Source: Panopea generosa (Eukaryota; Mollusca; Bivalvia; Adapedonta; Hiatellidae). From it: a stretch of DNA of 64,000 nucleotides. Shown piece by piece: positions 1-51,462 of the stretch. Under the pieces are notes generated by a model that was not told where the DNA came from, ran no database searches, and saw only the letters and a program-made list of their open reading frames with translations. Numbering within the stretch: the first letter of the stretch is position 1; each line of letters begins with the position of its first letter. The stretch spans positions 26,724,788 to 26,788,787 of the forward strand of contig CM055911.1 of NCBI GenBank assembly GCA_029582155.1, written 5' to 3'. A program made the translations under genes and the position numbers.

Positions 1-185
1 TCAAACACTCACTTACTCATTTACTTAACCACTAAACCACCGCCACTCACTCACTCGCTCACTCAACTACTCACTCAACCACTCACTTACTCAATCACTT
101 AACCACTAAACCACCGCCACTCACTCACTCAACCACTCACTCACTCACTAAACCACCGCCAGTCATTTACTCAACCACTCACTCT
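1..185. repeat. Simple tandem repeat, CACT/TCAC-type
   Basis: Degenerate array of CACTCACT, TTACTCAACCACT and AAACCACCGCCA blocks that starts before the window edge and ends near 185. No coding content. Confidence 0.85.
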
Positions 186-897
186 CTCAATTAAACAATT
201 AATAATTTTGAATTATTTTATATTAATATAACACTTGAATGTTACATACTACAGTTTTTTGGATATAAATCATATTTAGAGAAAGTGGTATAGTTCAAAT
301 GGATACAAAAGTCAACCGTTCGCTGTGTTAAAATGGTCATCTTTCACATGATCTTCTGCCAAAATACTACATTGATTGTCTGAGAAAATTCTAAATATTA
401 CTGTTGTGTTTAAATTCTATACTGGCTTCATATGTCCTTGGCTACGGCACATATATAAAATATTGATCGTTTACAAATTAAAGGCTCATTTTAGGGGCTA
501 CGATTGTGGTGAAGTGTTGAAGCTTTGTCCTCCTGAAGTATGGGAGTTTTTGGGTTCAATTCCCACCTTGAAATAGGCTTTAAAAAGTGTGTCGCGATTA
601 TATATTAGTATTCAACCAGCCGATCCGCGATCGTACATACTCGGCTAGTTCCGTCATCTTCCGGTATTATCGAATTTATGGACTTCGCCGAGGTTGCCCG
701 ATCGCTCGGTCCGGTGCCCTGTAAATTTAACAGTATCTTAAAATCTGAAGTAAAGTAAAAAAAAATCGTCGTAATACGCACGAAAGCATGTTGAGAACGC
801 AGCTACATACATATCAATACAATATAGCAATTGTTGGTTTGGTGATACCAAGGAATTAGAGTTATATACCTTCTATATTTTTATGTTTTATTATATG
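186..897. other. No gene seen; fragment of SINE D
   Basis: AT-rich sequence. A tRNA-like box B ('GGGTTCAATTCCC') lies at about 553-565 inside a stretch (505-575) that resembles the head of SINE D. A more GC-rich patch at 620-730 (several CG dinucleotides) is unassigned. Confidence 0.4.
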
Positions 898-1100
898 TTT
901 AGCTTAAACTTATTTATTTTACTTCGATTGTGAAACAAGTTCTTACAAATTAGACATATCACGCTCGAAGTCTTCCTGGGTAGAACCAGTACAAAGCATA
1001 TGCGGAAAATGTGTCTTGCTCAAGAACACCACACATAGCCGTGGTGGAGGATCGAACACATGACCCTTCGATCATGGGTTCGGTGCTCTACCATAAGGCT
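898..1100 (-). mobile_element. SINE C copy
   Basis: tRNA-like head on the minus strand near 1030-1100 and the family tail 'TGTGAAACAAGTTCTTAC' at about 929-946. Shares this order with copies near 10650, 23890, 33765, 37060 and, in plus orientation, 14114, 41836 and 43215. Confidence 0.7.
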
Positions 1101-1310
1101 TGGAAATTGGGACTGGACGCTTCCTCGCTTGGGGCTCAGCATTTAGAGGATAGTTCTAGGTCTGGTCGGACCAGTTTCAGTATTATATGACTGGGTGGGG
1201 TATCATACAGTGTCTCTGTGGCATGGTACCCTAGTGTGGTAGCGATATAACCGACAACTGTTGAATTGTTGAAAGCGACGCTAAACACCTTACAATTACA
1301 ACTACAACAT
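1101..1310 (+). mobile_element. SINE B body fragment, head missing
   Basis: Contains 'TGACTGGGTGGGGTATCATA' and 'TTGTTGAAAGCGACGCTAAA' followed by an A/C-rich tail, as in the full copy at 44262-44581. It directly abuts SINE C, which replaces its tRNA-like head. Confidence 0.7.
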
Positions 1311-2751
1311 ATTGAGCAAGCGGTAAGTACGTGTCATCTGATAAAGTTTTTTCGTTTGCATAAAAAGATAATTTACACGATAGCAAACACCCACGCACAT
1401 GCAGTTCGGGTTGAGGGGTCAAAAGGCACAACTGAGCATTTCGAGTATACGGGGTTATTTTTTACTATTTTTGAAGGGTTTTGTTTCTTTTATGGCACCA
1501 TTGATTTAAGGGCAGTATTTTATATCATTTCAAAGACACTGCTGACATTTCGGGCGGTAACTTTACTGTCTCTTAAATTACTAGTTTTGGTTTTAAAGTA
1601 AGGCTGGTAAAAAGGTGACTATATCTGATATATCAATAATTCATCATTGTTCTTCTGCCGGAATTTAAATGGTAACGGATTAGAAACGAAAAATGTTGAA
1701 TTTTACGCCGAAATATTAAATTTTAACAGAAAATGAAGAGTACTAGTTTTAACAAAGCCTAGAAATATATATTTTATGTAAAAAGACGGAGAAGTAAAAT
1801 TATCAATGGGTGGTGAAATTTTCATAGCGAATATTTCTTACTCAAACTAAGAAAGTTATTACTTTATTTATTTATTAATTAATTGTAAGCTTAAGATTAC
1901 TTCATTTCTTTGAATTCAAAATAGAAAAAGTTTACTACCAAAAAAAACAATCAAGCCCTTTTGTTTGATATCAAAATTTTAATTAATATGTCGGTACTGT
2001 GAGAAACCGACTGCACGAGTTTGGAATTAGAGAATATGAATAACAATAACACCACGTAAACGACAATGTGTGGCCATGCACGATACTGGCTTGACTTTGA
2101 AATTAAGCGATTATGTCGTTACTACGGCGGTCCCGGCTGTACCAGTAACCATATGCGTTGGAAATTTAAATGAAACTCTGAGGTTATATTCACCAATAAT
2201 TATAGAATGAAATGAACATTTGATTGTTTCTTTTATTTGAAAATCATTTAAGTAAAAACACCATATAAACAAAGACATGCATTTCATTTTTGTTTTCAGT
2301 ATATTATATCTGTATTTATATCTCCGATGTTATACCATTACGCCCGCGCTCTCTTTCATACACACGCATCACGCACACAACTGATTGACTAATTGCATGC
2401 ACATGCACGACCTTCCCTAGTACATGCATACACTTAATTACAACACCTTTCACTGATAAGTGTTTGTGGGTTGTTTTTATTTTTTTGTTTTGTTTTTGTT
2501 CTTATTTTAAATTAGTGAACAGCTAAACGTAAAATTCAGTGTATTACATACAACTGTAAAAGGTCAAATATGCTTGAATAACAGCAGATCAAATTTTGTT
2601 TCTTATTCGCCGTTCGCCAATCGATATTTAATTATGTAACTCTTCAATCTTAGAGGTTACTAAGTTTAATATTAGGGTTATTTTTAAGCTGAATATCGAA
2701 AGACAAAACACGAACGAACCGATTTCAGTCTGCCTTGCATCTAGATAAATA
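1311..2751. other. No gene seen
   Basis: AT-rich intergenic sequence. An open frame at 1266-1601 begins inside the SINE B tail and has no recognisable protein pattern. CA- and TGCA-rich sequence lies near 2340-2450. Confidence 0.4.
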
Positions 2752-2934
2752 CAGTGATACTTGTGTAAGAGGTCACATGCCCTCTATTAAACAACCACTT
2801 GTCGTAAACAGCCACAATCACTATTTATTATTTTTTATATTTTAGTCTTAATCAACCTGTATGAAGCAGCCACCTGCCTTAAAGGGTCATATTTGCTCAT
2901 TTTCCTGAATGGCTTCTTAAGACAGGTTTGGCTC
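2752..2934 (-). mobile_element. M1 MITE copy, decayed
   Basis: Minus-orientation match to the whole M1 element ('AGGTCAC...CTCTATTAAACAACCACTTGTC' to 'TTAAGACAGGTTTGGCT'), with eroded ends. Confidence 0.65.
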
Positions 2935-3125
2935 TAAATCAAAATTAAAATTAATTAGATATTCCAATACGCAGGAGACAGACTGGTCGGTTCTTAAGAC
3001 AGGTTTGGCCCTAAATCAAAATTAAAATTAAAATTAATTAAATATTCCAATACGCACGAGGCGAACTGGTCGAGGAGGCAGATTGGTCGGAGAGGCAGAC
3101 TGGTCGGAGAGGCAAACTGGTCGGT
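2921..3125. repeat. Local tandem duplications at an M1 end
   Basis: A unit of about 75-80 bp starting TTCTTAAGACAGGTTTGG occurs twice (about 2921 and 2991) and is followed by three or four 17-bp units of the type GGCAGACTGGTCGGAGA (about 3065-3125). Confidence 0.75.
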
Positions 3126-4190
3126 AGGAGGTCAGGAAGGAACGGTAACAGAACTACCATCTCCGTTTTTCTTACATCAAAACATCACTTCTAAGTATAC
3201 CTACTCCTTCTACAAACAAAACTTATTATTTCATAAAAGATGGGCATTAGTCCTAACCAAATACGGACAGTTTGTTTGTGTAAACTCGGGCCATTAATCT
3301 GCATTTCAATAGACACGGCGTATCAACAAGCAGCCGGGACATGGCTTTGTGGTCATAACATTGACATTAAACGGGACAAACATGTAAACTCCACTTTCAA
3401 TTTCCGGCACCTTCTGGGTATGGTTTTAACCGAAGTCAGACTTAAGATAACTGATGCGCTTGTTTAACATGTATGTAATTAAATTGTAAAATGGCCCACG
3501 GGATTAGTAATATTTCTGTTGGGATAGAAAACTGGCGAAACTATTCGTTAAAGGAAATAGTAAAATCGAGACGCAGTCATGTTTACGATGCATTGCGCAT
3601 GCGTAAACAATAATGAGTTTTTTGATAGTCTAATTACCTAAATGTTCATGTTTAATATTATGTATAACATGAGTGTGTATTTAATTTTTAAGCTCCACCC
3701 CCTTTGTATTTATATTTTGATCCAATCGTACTCAGTGACCTAAACACTAAACTTTATACGAGATTGAATCAATAATAAAACATCATATGTGTTGTTTATC
3801 ATCGGTTTAAACAGAGACATATATGTTATCTTGTCATTCTACCAGTCTGTCCGTTAGTGAAATTCTTTTTTCTTCTCCTTTAGCTGTTTCTTTTCGTGTC
3901 CCATCTTTTAATATAAACAACCAATGCATGCATTGTGGTAATGTCGATAAACGTAGTACATAGCCATAGTGCCAATTGAATTGAGACCAATTATAAGAAA
4001 ATGGCCGAATCTAATCTGAGAGAACCTGTGACCCAGCCGGGCCGTCTGTTGTATACACGCATACTTATATTGGCAATAATATATGTTTAATCCAGAGGAT
4101 TATAAACAATTAATTATGTCACTGGTTTAAACACTGTTCAAGTTCAATATTGCCTTATCAATGTTTGCCTGAGACTTATTTCTAATCTTA
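3126..4190. other. No gene seen
   Basis: Intergenic, AT-rich. A 75-codon open frame at 3240-3467 has no recognisable domain. Confidence 0.35.
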
Positions 4191-4228
4191 GGGTGTCCCA
4201 CTTAGGAATCATGAGCAAGGCGCATGGT

Positions 4229-4312
4229 ATAATGCACCCTCCCCCCCCCCCCACATACACCCCCCCCCTCCCACACATACATACACACACACCATCACCA
4301 CCACCACCACCA
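4229..4312. repeat. C-rich, CA and CCA simple repeat
   Basis: Runs of C, then ACACAT/CA repeats, then six CCA-type triplets. Confidence 0.85.
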
Positions 4313-4978
4313 GATCAGGTTAAACTGACACCGGGCCGGCCAGTCCTATATTCCAATATAGTTATAAATGGCTGTTTATTTGGAGTCACAAGTTAAAAAC
4401 AGGTTAAAGACATAAAGGAAAAATAATAATCGAGCGTTTTCGGCATATGAGATACGCAAAATTGAGTTTTATTCGCCTGATTGTCTTTAATTGAAATGTG
4501 CGGATATTAAAATATATTCAAAAGTCCGTATTATGCACAATCCGCAACCACGTGTAGTCAAAGAGAGATAACTTTTATAGTCTTAAAATGTCGGATAATT
4601 TAACAAGGTATCTGGAGTTGTTTACCTTTGACTTTACGTATACACACTATATGGAAAGAAATCGGCATCGAAACTAAAATTAAAGGCCACGTTTGAAAGA
4701 TAGCTGCAGACAAAGAAATATCGAATTCCATGGTGCAAATAAAGTAAGGTTATGATCCGTGATTTAAGACAGTAAAATGCTACTTACGATGTTTGTTGTC
4801 ACATATTTATAAATGCTTTCCTATTCATATTACTAATGTGTATTGTCCCACTAGAAGTGAAAGTGTCCATACTTCCATTTATTGTAGATGTACGTCTTTA
4901 GTTCAGTATGTTTTCAGAATCTTAAATAACCGTCAGACGACTTGGAACCGTCAAACGACAACGTTTGCACGAAGTTTG

Positions 4979-5190
4979 CTTTATAAATGTGCATGGTTGT
5001 AGGAGCGTTTCGATAATTGAGAGGGGCAACCTGAGGAGAGTGTATGACGATGTATACTTCCAGGCCCCAAAGTATATGCTGAACCTGAATATTGGAGATG
5101 GGGCGCCACCATTGTCCCCACCCCCCGCCTATGATGCACAACCATTACTTGTGCCAATTACCGGTTGTGTATGTAGATGCGACTACACAT
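4979..5190 (+). pseudogene. Possible exon or gene fragment with a PPxY-type motif
   Basis: The plus strand is open through 'NLRRVYDDVYFQAPKYMLNL' followed by 'NIGDGAPPLSPPPAYDAQPL'. The composition is protein-like, with a PPPAY (PY, WW-domain ligand) motif and a tyrosine-rich juxtaposition as in cytoplasmic tails. A possible acceptor TTGTAG lies at about 4996-5001. I do not recognise the family, no partner exons were found, and it may be chance or a remnant. Confidence 0.3.
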
Positions 5191-5340
5191 GATATTCTCG
5201 TGTATTCAATGGAAACTAGTTCAAACTGCACAGTGTGTAATATTATACAACACACATTTACGGCGTCCATGTCCCACCAGCGCTAAAGTTTTGGTGCAAG
5301 TGTGCATTGCTTGCAGCTATGTTGATAGAACTTGACACAC

Positions 5341-5512
5341 GTGTCATCCGTCTCTCACCACTAATTCAAGCGGGAAAGCTATACGTTATTTGTGGAGATG
5401 ATGTGCTTGGGTACTGGTTAAACTTCTAATATCCCAAGAAATAGTGGTTAGACTAACTGATCGTCTGTTAGCCCTGGATGGCATACACATGACGCTAATT
5501 ACTCAATCAAAA
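5341..5512 (+). mobile_element. SINE A body fragment
   Basis: Contains the SINE A landmarks 'TCTCTCACCACTAATTCAAG', 'ACTGATCGTCTGTTAGCCCT' and 'GACGCTAATTACTCAATC'; the tRNA-like head is missing. Confidence 0.8.
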
Positions 5513-5939
5513 CCATGAGACGATTTACAATTACAATTAGAATATCAATAAATAAACAGAAATAGAAAATGGACACAAAAAAACAAATCTACAAAGGAGA
5601 AAATATAGATTAGATGTTGTTCTTCTTTCTCAGCCAATAAAATCACTGAGAATTTTCAAGATATAACATTCTTTTTTACCTTGAACGTTATGACCATCTG
5701 TAAATGTTGACCTACTTCCTCTGCCGATTTCTCTCCCGGGTACTACTAAAACCCGGCCAGGTTCCGGCTGATCCGGCCACTTTTCCGGCTGAAGGAAAAG
5801 GCAAATGTGGCGTGTATACTAGTGTTTAAGATGTTAAAATGCCCTAATCCCAATAATTATTATTGTCCATGGCATATATATAATTTTCTACTGACATAGA
5901 AATTGCCATATAACTTTTAAGCTATCCATAGAAAAAAAT
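5513..5939. other. No gene seen
   Basis: Intergenic. A short run rich in 'CCGGC' (5734-5790) is unassigned. Confidence 0.35.
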
Positions 5940-6080
5940 GAATCAGCGATGAGACACGAATGGCAATGAGACGCAATGTCATATATCAATTATCACAGGT
6001 GGTTGGGTGTGACTTACAGACTGGGTGTGGATTGATAGTCAGACGCGCTACTGACCGAGACTCAGAGCTAACCGGATCTA
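5940..6080 (-). mobile_element. SINE A 5' fragment
   Basis: Minus-strand SINE A head ('GATTGATAGTCAGACGCGCTAC' on the plus strand) and body up to 'GATGAGACACGAATGGCAAT'; the tail is missing. Confidence 0.75.
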
Positions 6081-6392
6081 ACACATCTCATATGTATTCG
6101 TGCGCGATTGCGATTCTACGTATTTGAGTCCCTCCCTCAAAAAGTCCCGAGGCATTTTATGCAATAATTTTTCATTACAATTCTATTCATAATTCCATTC
6201 TGAGACAGCCTTGGTCTCTTTGTTACAAATGATTCCGCAACTTCTCTAAGATTTTAATCAAAACACTCATCTCACACGCTTTGTATTGGTATCATGTTTG
6301 CAACAGATGTAAAATAAAAAAGACAACAAAATTTAATATCATACGTTGTATGTGCACTCTTTGTTCATGATGGTTTTTGTACCTATTACATA

Positions 6393-6569
6393 CAGTCAAA
6401 CCTGTCTTAAGCAGCCACTCAAGGAAAATGGCAAAAATGACCCCTTAAGACAGGTGACTGCTAGATACAGATTGATAAAAACTAAAATTATGAAAATGGT
6501 GAATAAAGAATGTGGCTATTTTAGACAAATGGTTGCTTAATAGAGGTGATCACTAACACAGGTTGACTG
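6393..6569 (+). mobile_element. M1 MITE, complete, TA-flanked
   Basis: Begins CAGTCAAACCTGTCTTAAG and ends ACACAGGTTGACTG, with TA on each side (6391-6392 and 6570-6571). No coding capacity. TIR and TA target suggest a Tc1/mariner or pogo-type source. Confidence 0.85.
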
Positions 6570-8160
6570 TATATGCAGGTTTGGTAAAAGCGATTGACAA
6601 CAAGTTGAATACTGATCATGTTTATTAGGTATGCAATACAAGTCAGAAATATTCATTAACATGTTTAAACATTATCGTAAAACAAATATGATTAAAGGTC
6701 ACACTTCAACATTTGATAAACTTCAATTTAAGGGAAAGTTAATGTCATACTTCTAACCTGTGGTTTAAGAAGAACTGCCAGCCTGTTTAAATCTTATTAA
6801 CTATGGTTTTCGGAGGACCAATTGTATGTCACACTTTGCACACTCAAAATTTTATAAACAGTAGATTTCGGAGGACAGTCAGTCACACTATGTCACACTC
6901 CCAAAAGTTTATGAACTCTGTGTAATTATTAATTGTATGTAATTATTTAAGAATTTGCATGTAATATTTGTCAAGTTCAGTTACTGCTATTATATTATAT
7001 TAGTTTTCTTAAAAGAAAAAGGTCATGCCAGTATTGTTCCCCAATTACAGAATATCACTAAGTTACATTATATGGAATATCTCTTTGATCGAATCTGGTA
7101 CTTAGTCTATAATATGTGCATGTGTAAACAACCATTTTTTTTTATATAACAAACATTGAAAATATATGAAATAAATATTTCAGTACATGCATATAAATAT
7201 CACAGACATTTCAGCTTTATACACCTGTTAAGAATAAGCATGAATTATGAATCATATGTACATATATATCTATATAAAAAAAAAGTACAATACTGAATGG
7301 AACAGCTAATTCGCCACCTTTGTATATTTAATATCTTCGTCAAAATATTGAGTGGCGTTATAAAATTTTGTTTAAGTTATAAACTGACAATTATGCATGG
7401 ATTTTCCATAGTGGTCTTATTTATTCAGATCCAAATTTCAAAGAAATTGCTTTGGTATTTTTTGAGAAAAAACATAAAATGTCAGGTACATAAAATGCCA
7501 CGTAGCTGATTAGCTGTTCAGTATATTATATATAGGGGAATGTTTAACAAACAAGTGGGCAATGATGGTTCTAACTCGCTCGCCTGATACTAAAAAAAAA
7601 AGTTTATTGTCCAATAGAAAAAAACAGCCTACAGCCTCAAGAAACATAAAAACAAACTGTTATACTGGAAAACAGACTCAAACATGGGCGCAATGATATC
7701 ACAATAGAATTCAGCTAAACCTTTGTTTTAGATGACATTAAAATGCAGTGTCAGTGAGGGTTAGAAACAGGTGAAGAAAAATTACTTAAACTAGAATACG
7801 TCTGTCGACAACAAATGCACCTGCTATTAATAAGAAACCAATTTTTCTACCAAAAAAAAAAAAAATTCAAAGAGGGGCCATAACTCCTGTAAAATTTGAC
7901 CAATGTTGACAAATATCAACACTTAATTGTTCCTTCACCATTCTTTGAAGGGAGTGGCACTAAAAAAATGTTAGAAGTTGCTTGACAATGTATATTTAAC
8001 TACAATTTAAAATTCACATTGAGGAGGAAAATATATTAATTCCACAGTCGAGTGAACAGATATTGAGAATGAAAAACAAAAATCTGTGAATTTTATAAAA
8101 AAAAAATTATAAAATATTTCCACAATTTTTTACCGTAAAAAAATTTCTCACATTAATTTT
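6570..8160. other. No gene seen; AT-rich
   Basis: A two-copy repeat containing 'TTTCGGAGGAC' lies at about 6800-6915. The rest is A/T-rich with poly-A runs. Open frames up to 70 codons lack any domain. Confidence 0.35.
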
Positions 8161-8237
8161 TTTATTCATTTATCATGTGTTAATGTACATGTAAGCATAA
8201 AGGAAATATATATATTTTGCAAGGCAACTATTTTATT
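8161..8237 (-). terminator. Candidate CFAP65 polyadenylation signals
   Basis: On the minus strand, AATAAA hexamers occur at 8232-8237 and 8161-8166, about 400-470 nt after the stop. The region is very AT-rich, so chance matches are likely. Confidence 0.3.
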
Positions 8238-8633
8238 TTTTAATTTTTAAATCAATCATTCAATTTTACAAATATCCTCAATCACTTCTAGCAGTCATTC
8301 CTCTCACATTCCTGCCTCAAACATTCCTTCCTAACACATTCCAGTCATGTTAGAAAGCACAAGACAAAAATGTTGAAATTAATTTTTATAAAATATATAA
8401 TATATTTAACAATAATATTAGAAGATTAACACAGTCACATGACATCATTTTTATCATAAAATGTCCAGTGTATAAATAAATAGTGTTTTTCTGTGTTTTA
8501 TGTTTAACAAATCATTTGAGTTTCACATCAATCAAGATTGAACCAACCATTTGTGTTTCAAATCAGCAAAAACACAACCAATCACATGTCTGGTACTTGT
8601 CAAACGAATTTGTAATAATCCAATCAAAACTCA

Positions 8634-48759
<40,126 letters not shown>

Positions 48760-48881
48760 ATCTTATTGTCTAAAAATAAAAACATTTGATTGAATAGGCA
48801 AGTAAGCAGGTTTATAGGTTATAGCTTTATATAATTTATATAGTTTTATTACCAGTAGATGTTTCCAGCAATATATCATAG

Positions 48882-48958
48882 ACATGGGAAATAGAATATA
48901 TGGTTGCTTAAGACAAGTGGCTGCTTAATAGAGGTGACCACTTACACAGGTTTGACTG
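48882..48958 (+). mobile_element. M1 MITE, 3' half only
   Basis: 'AGACAAGTGGCTGCTTAATA' to ACACAGGTTTGACTG followed by TA. It directly precedes a SINE E copy. Confidence 0.8.
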
Positions 48959-48961
48959 TAT

Positions 48962-49110
48962 ATATCAAGTTCACTGGTGGAGGAAGACCTCAGTTGAAAA
49001 ATACACTACCGCCCTTCTGCAAGTTACTTTCTCACAGAAAGTTTTTGGACAGGGTAGAACTCAAATCCACAATTTCAGTGATGAGAAGTAAGTGGTCTTA
49101 AGATGGTGCC
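48962..49110 (-). mobile_element. SINE E copy
   Basis: 'GGTGGAGGAAGACCTCAGTT' and 'TTTCTCACAGAAAGTTTTTG', minus orientation. Confidence 0.72.
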
Positions 49111-49999
49111 AAGCAGACTATAAGTTCACAGGACGCTACCCATGTAACCATATATCTGCAAGTTCTACTATACTAAACTGGATATCTGTAGTGGATATCT
49201 GTTGACATTCATGCCAAGGCCATCTTTAAAAAAATATTTATTTACTGTGCTGTGCCCAGTATTTTTCATGTGGGTAGATGTTATATTTTTGCCAAATTTT
49301 GATTTTGCAGTCATTTTAATGGAAAATGGACAGAAGTCATGAAAACTAAAAATTAAATGATTTGAAAGTCAATAAAAAAAGTTTGGGTAGTGAGTAGGTA
49401 GAAGCATGGCAAACAATTTATTTTTTAACGACGGTCCAGTTTTAAAGAATAAAGAACAGGGAAGATGACATGTAAACTGTTTTAACCATATATACTTAAG
49501 ATTTTCATTTATGGAAATATATTCACACAATATTAATATCCTTAAATACAAGACCCGAAGGTTTACATTCTTTGAAACAAATGGCCAGCTAAAGGCACTG
49601 TGGAAGTATGTGTGATGCGAATTCCATGTTTGAACCTACTGGCGAGTTTTTGGAGAAGCAAGTATACATGCTTTTATGCTTTTTTCTTCCAGCAATCAAT
49701 TTATGACTTTCATAGGAAGCCTCATTTCCTACCGAGTGCTTAAATCCTCTTCAAACAAGTGCATGCATTCACGATGACTTGTCTGAATAAGGCACTATGG
49801 GAGTGCATTTGAAAACCCCCAGATGAAACCCCACCCTCAATTGAACCTGGGACGTATGTCCTGGAGCAAGCATGTTAACCACTAGACCACTGCAACTGCT
49901 AACAACAAGACCACTAATACTCTGTTTAGACAGTTAACTGTAGCTAACAGAAATAGGTAAATTAAATGTGGCAGTGTGTTTAGTAATTAGCTATATCAG
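49111..49999. other. Upstream of CFAP65 ATG exon; tRNA-like fragment only
   Basis: No exon recognised. On the minus strand, 'TTGAACCTGGGACGTATGTC' with 'TTAACCACTAGACCACTGC' (about 49838-49897) reads as tRNA box B and box A of a further SINE type. Confidence 0.45.
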
Positions 50000-50280
50000 T
50001 GCTGAGTAAAAAGCAGTTGCCGATACGAAATGCAAACAAATGCCTATGCTAAAGGAAGTTGGAGCTTTGCACATGTCTTCCCAGATTGTCATTATATGGG
50101 CATTCACGGTATTAGGTATACAAGGGATATATATATAATACAGTATACCTAATACCGCGATATACCTATTACCGCGAATGCCCGTAGAAAAACAGTCTGG
50201 GAAGACATGCACAAGGTCCAACTTCCTTTAGCATCGGCATTTGTTTGCATTTCGTATCGGCACCTGTTTATTACTCAGCA
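50000..50280. mobile_element. 281-bp near-palindrome, probable foldback MITE
   Basis: Begins TGCTGAGTAA and ends TTACTCAGCA. Arms of about 115 bp are alike, for example 'GATACGAAATGCAAACAAAT' left with its complement 'ATTTGTTTGCATTTCGTATC' right. The centre repeats 'CGGTATTAGGTAT'-type sequence. No target duplication is obvious. It sits between the ATG exon and the candidate promoter. Confidence 0.85.
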
Positions 50281-50663
50281 TACTTGAGTAACCTTAGTAA
50301 TGTTTATTATTGACGCCATTCTTTACATGGTTGAAAAAAATTTGGACTCGCGGTATTAGGTATGACCAGTATATATGTGTGGTGAATCTATCGCGCATCT
50401 TCAATAACAACAATTGAAATTGAATTATTAACAAAAGGCATTTATACACATTACTGGAGTTTATTTTGCAAAAAGCAAAAATATAGCTGACACAAAAATC
50501 TGACAAAAATATGTAGAAAATTATAATAATGCTTGTAAAGAAAAATACCAATTCGTCAACATTTAAAATATCCAGCAGGTGCCCTATATAAAACCATTTA
50601 TTGTCAGAAATATGCTTTAAAACGGCTCTAATGTTTAAGTGAATATGAGATATAATGTCTTAC

Positions 50664-50740
50664 GTGTACTCAGTTCACATAGTGTGTTACTTATCCAATT
50701 ATCTAAGTAGAAAACAATCCTCTTTTAGACTAACATTGGC
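50664..50740 (-). other. Candidate non-coding first exon of CFAP65
   Basis: The acceptor before the ATG exon implies an upstream untranslated exon. On the minus strand just downstream of the promoter-like cluster there is a GTAAGA donor (plus-strand CTTAC at 50659-50663). The exon's 5' end is a guess. Confidence 0.3.
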
Positions 50741-50746
50741 TATTCC

Positions 50747-50790
50747 GCCATCTTGGTTTGATAAACAAAATGGCGGTGTTGCTATGTAAC
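50747..50790 (-). promoter_or_regulatory. Candidate ciliary promoter: YY1, forkhead and X-box-like sites
   Basis: Within 44 bp lie AAGATGGC on the minus strand (50747-50754, YY1-like), ATAAACAAAA on the plus strand (50761-50770, forkhead/FOXJ1-like), AATGGCGG (50769-50776, YY1-like on the plus strand) and GTTGCTATGTAAC (50778-50790), two imperfect RFX X-box half sites with a short spacer. RFX and FOXJ1 are the usual activators of motile-cilia genes, and CFAP65 starts 2 kb downstream on the minus strand. The assignment is an inference. Confidence 0.45.
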
Positions 50791-51462
50791 AGATAAAGTG
50801 TCATAACACGATTATTGGATGGTTTGAGTCAGTCTATTTCAGCCAAATTGTAAAATTTAGGAAGATTTATATATGTCATTGCATACTATAATATATATTT
50901 AGTTGATACAGAACAAATTAGTGATACATTGAAACCTTAAAGGGAGGCAATCATCCTAGCAACATAGCGGTAACACGTGAGAATTAAAATAACATATTAA
51001 TGACCACAATGCTGCGCAATTTATAGATACATTTCTTTCGGTAATGAAATGCATACATGGACAATTAAAACAGCATGTACATTAATTAAAATTATTACAT
51101 GCATGAGGCATTGTGGGCCATGCCATGCACACCACCACCAAAGATAACACAATAAAGAATAAACTCTTATTTCCATTGTGGTCCTTTGTGTTGTTAGCAT
51201 GGCACATAGAGGCAATCAGTCAATCAAACATTTATTATCGTAGAAATTAATTGCACTTATAACTTATTAACAATCAAGTATACTATCATATGCAATATCA
51301 GTATTAAGTTGATTAAATATATCACTTTATATTGTAACTTGCACAGTTAAATTTAATTCATCACGTGTTTAAATGAATACCACTGACATAAATAGTACAT
51401 ATTATAATATTAATGCATTTATATAAAAAAACAACAACAACAACAAAGAATGTGATTAAAAA
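50791..51462. other. No gene seen; possible LINE 3' UTR
   Basis: AT-rich intergenic sequence upstream of the CFAP65 promoter candidate. The part nearest 51462 is probably the 3' UTR of the minus-strand LINE; its end is not defined. Confidence 0.4.

Noticed and set aside
1-185. CRISPR-like array
   Set aside because: Short units run head to tail with no spacers of constant length, and the window is animal DNA.
1266-1601. 111-codon open frame on the plus strand
   Set aside because: It starts inside the SINE B tail, has biased hydrophobic composition and no recognisable motif.
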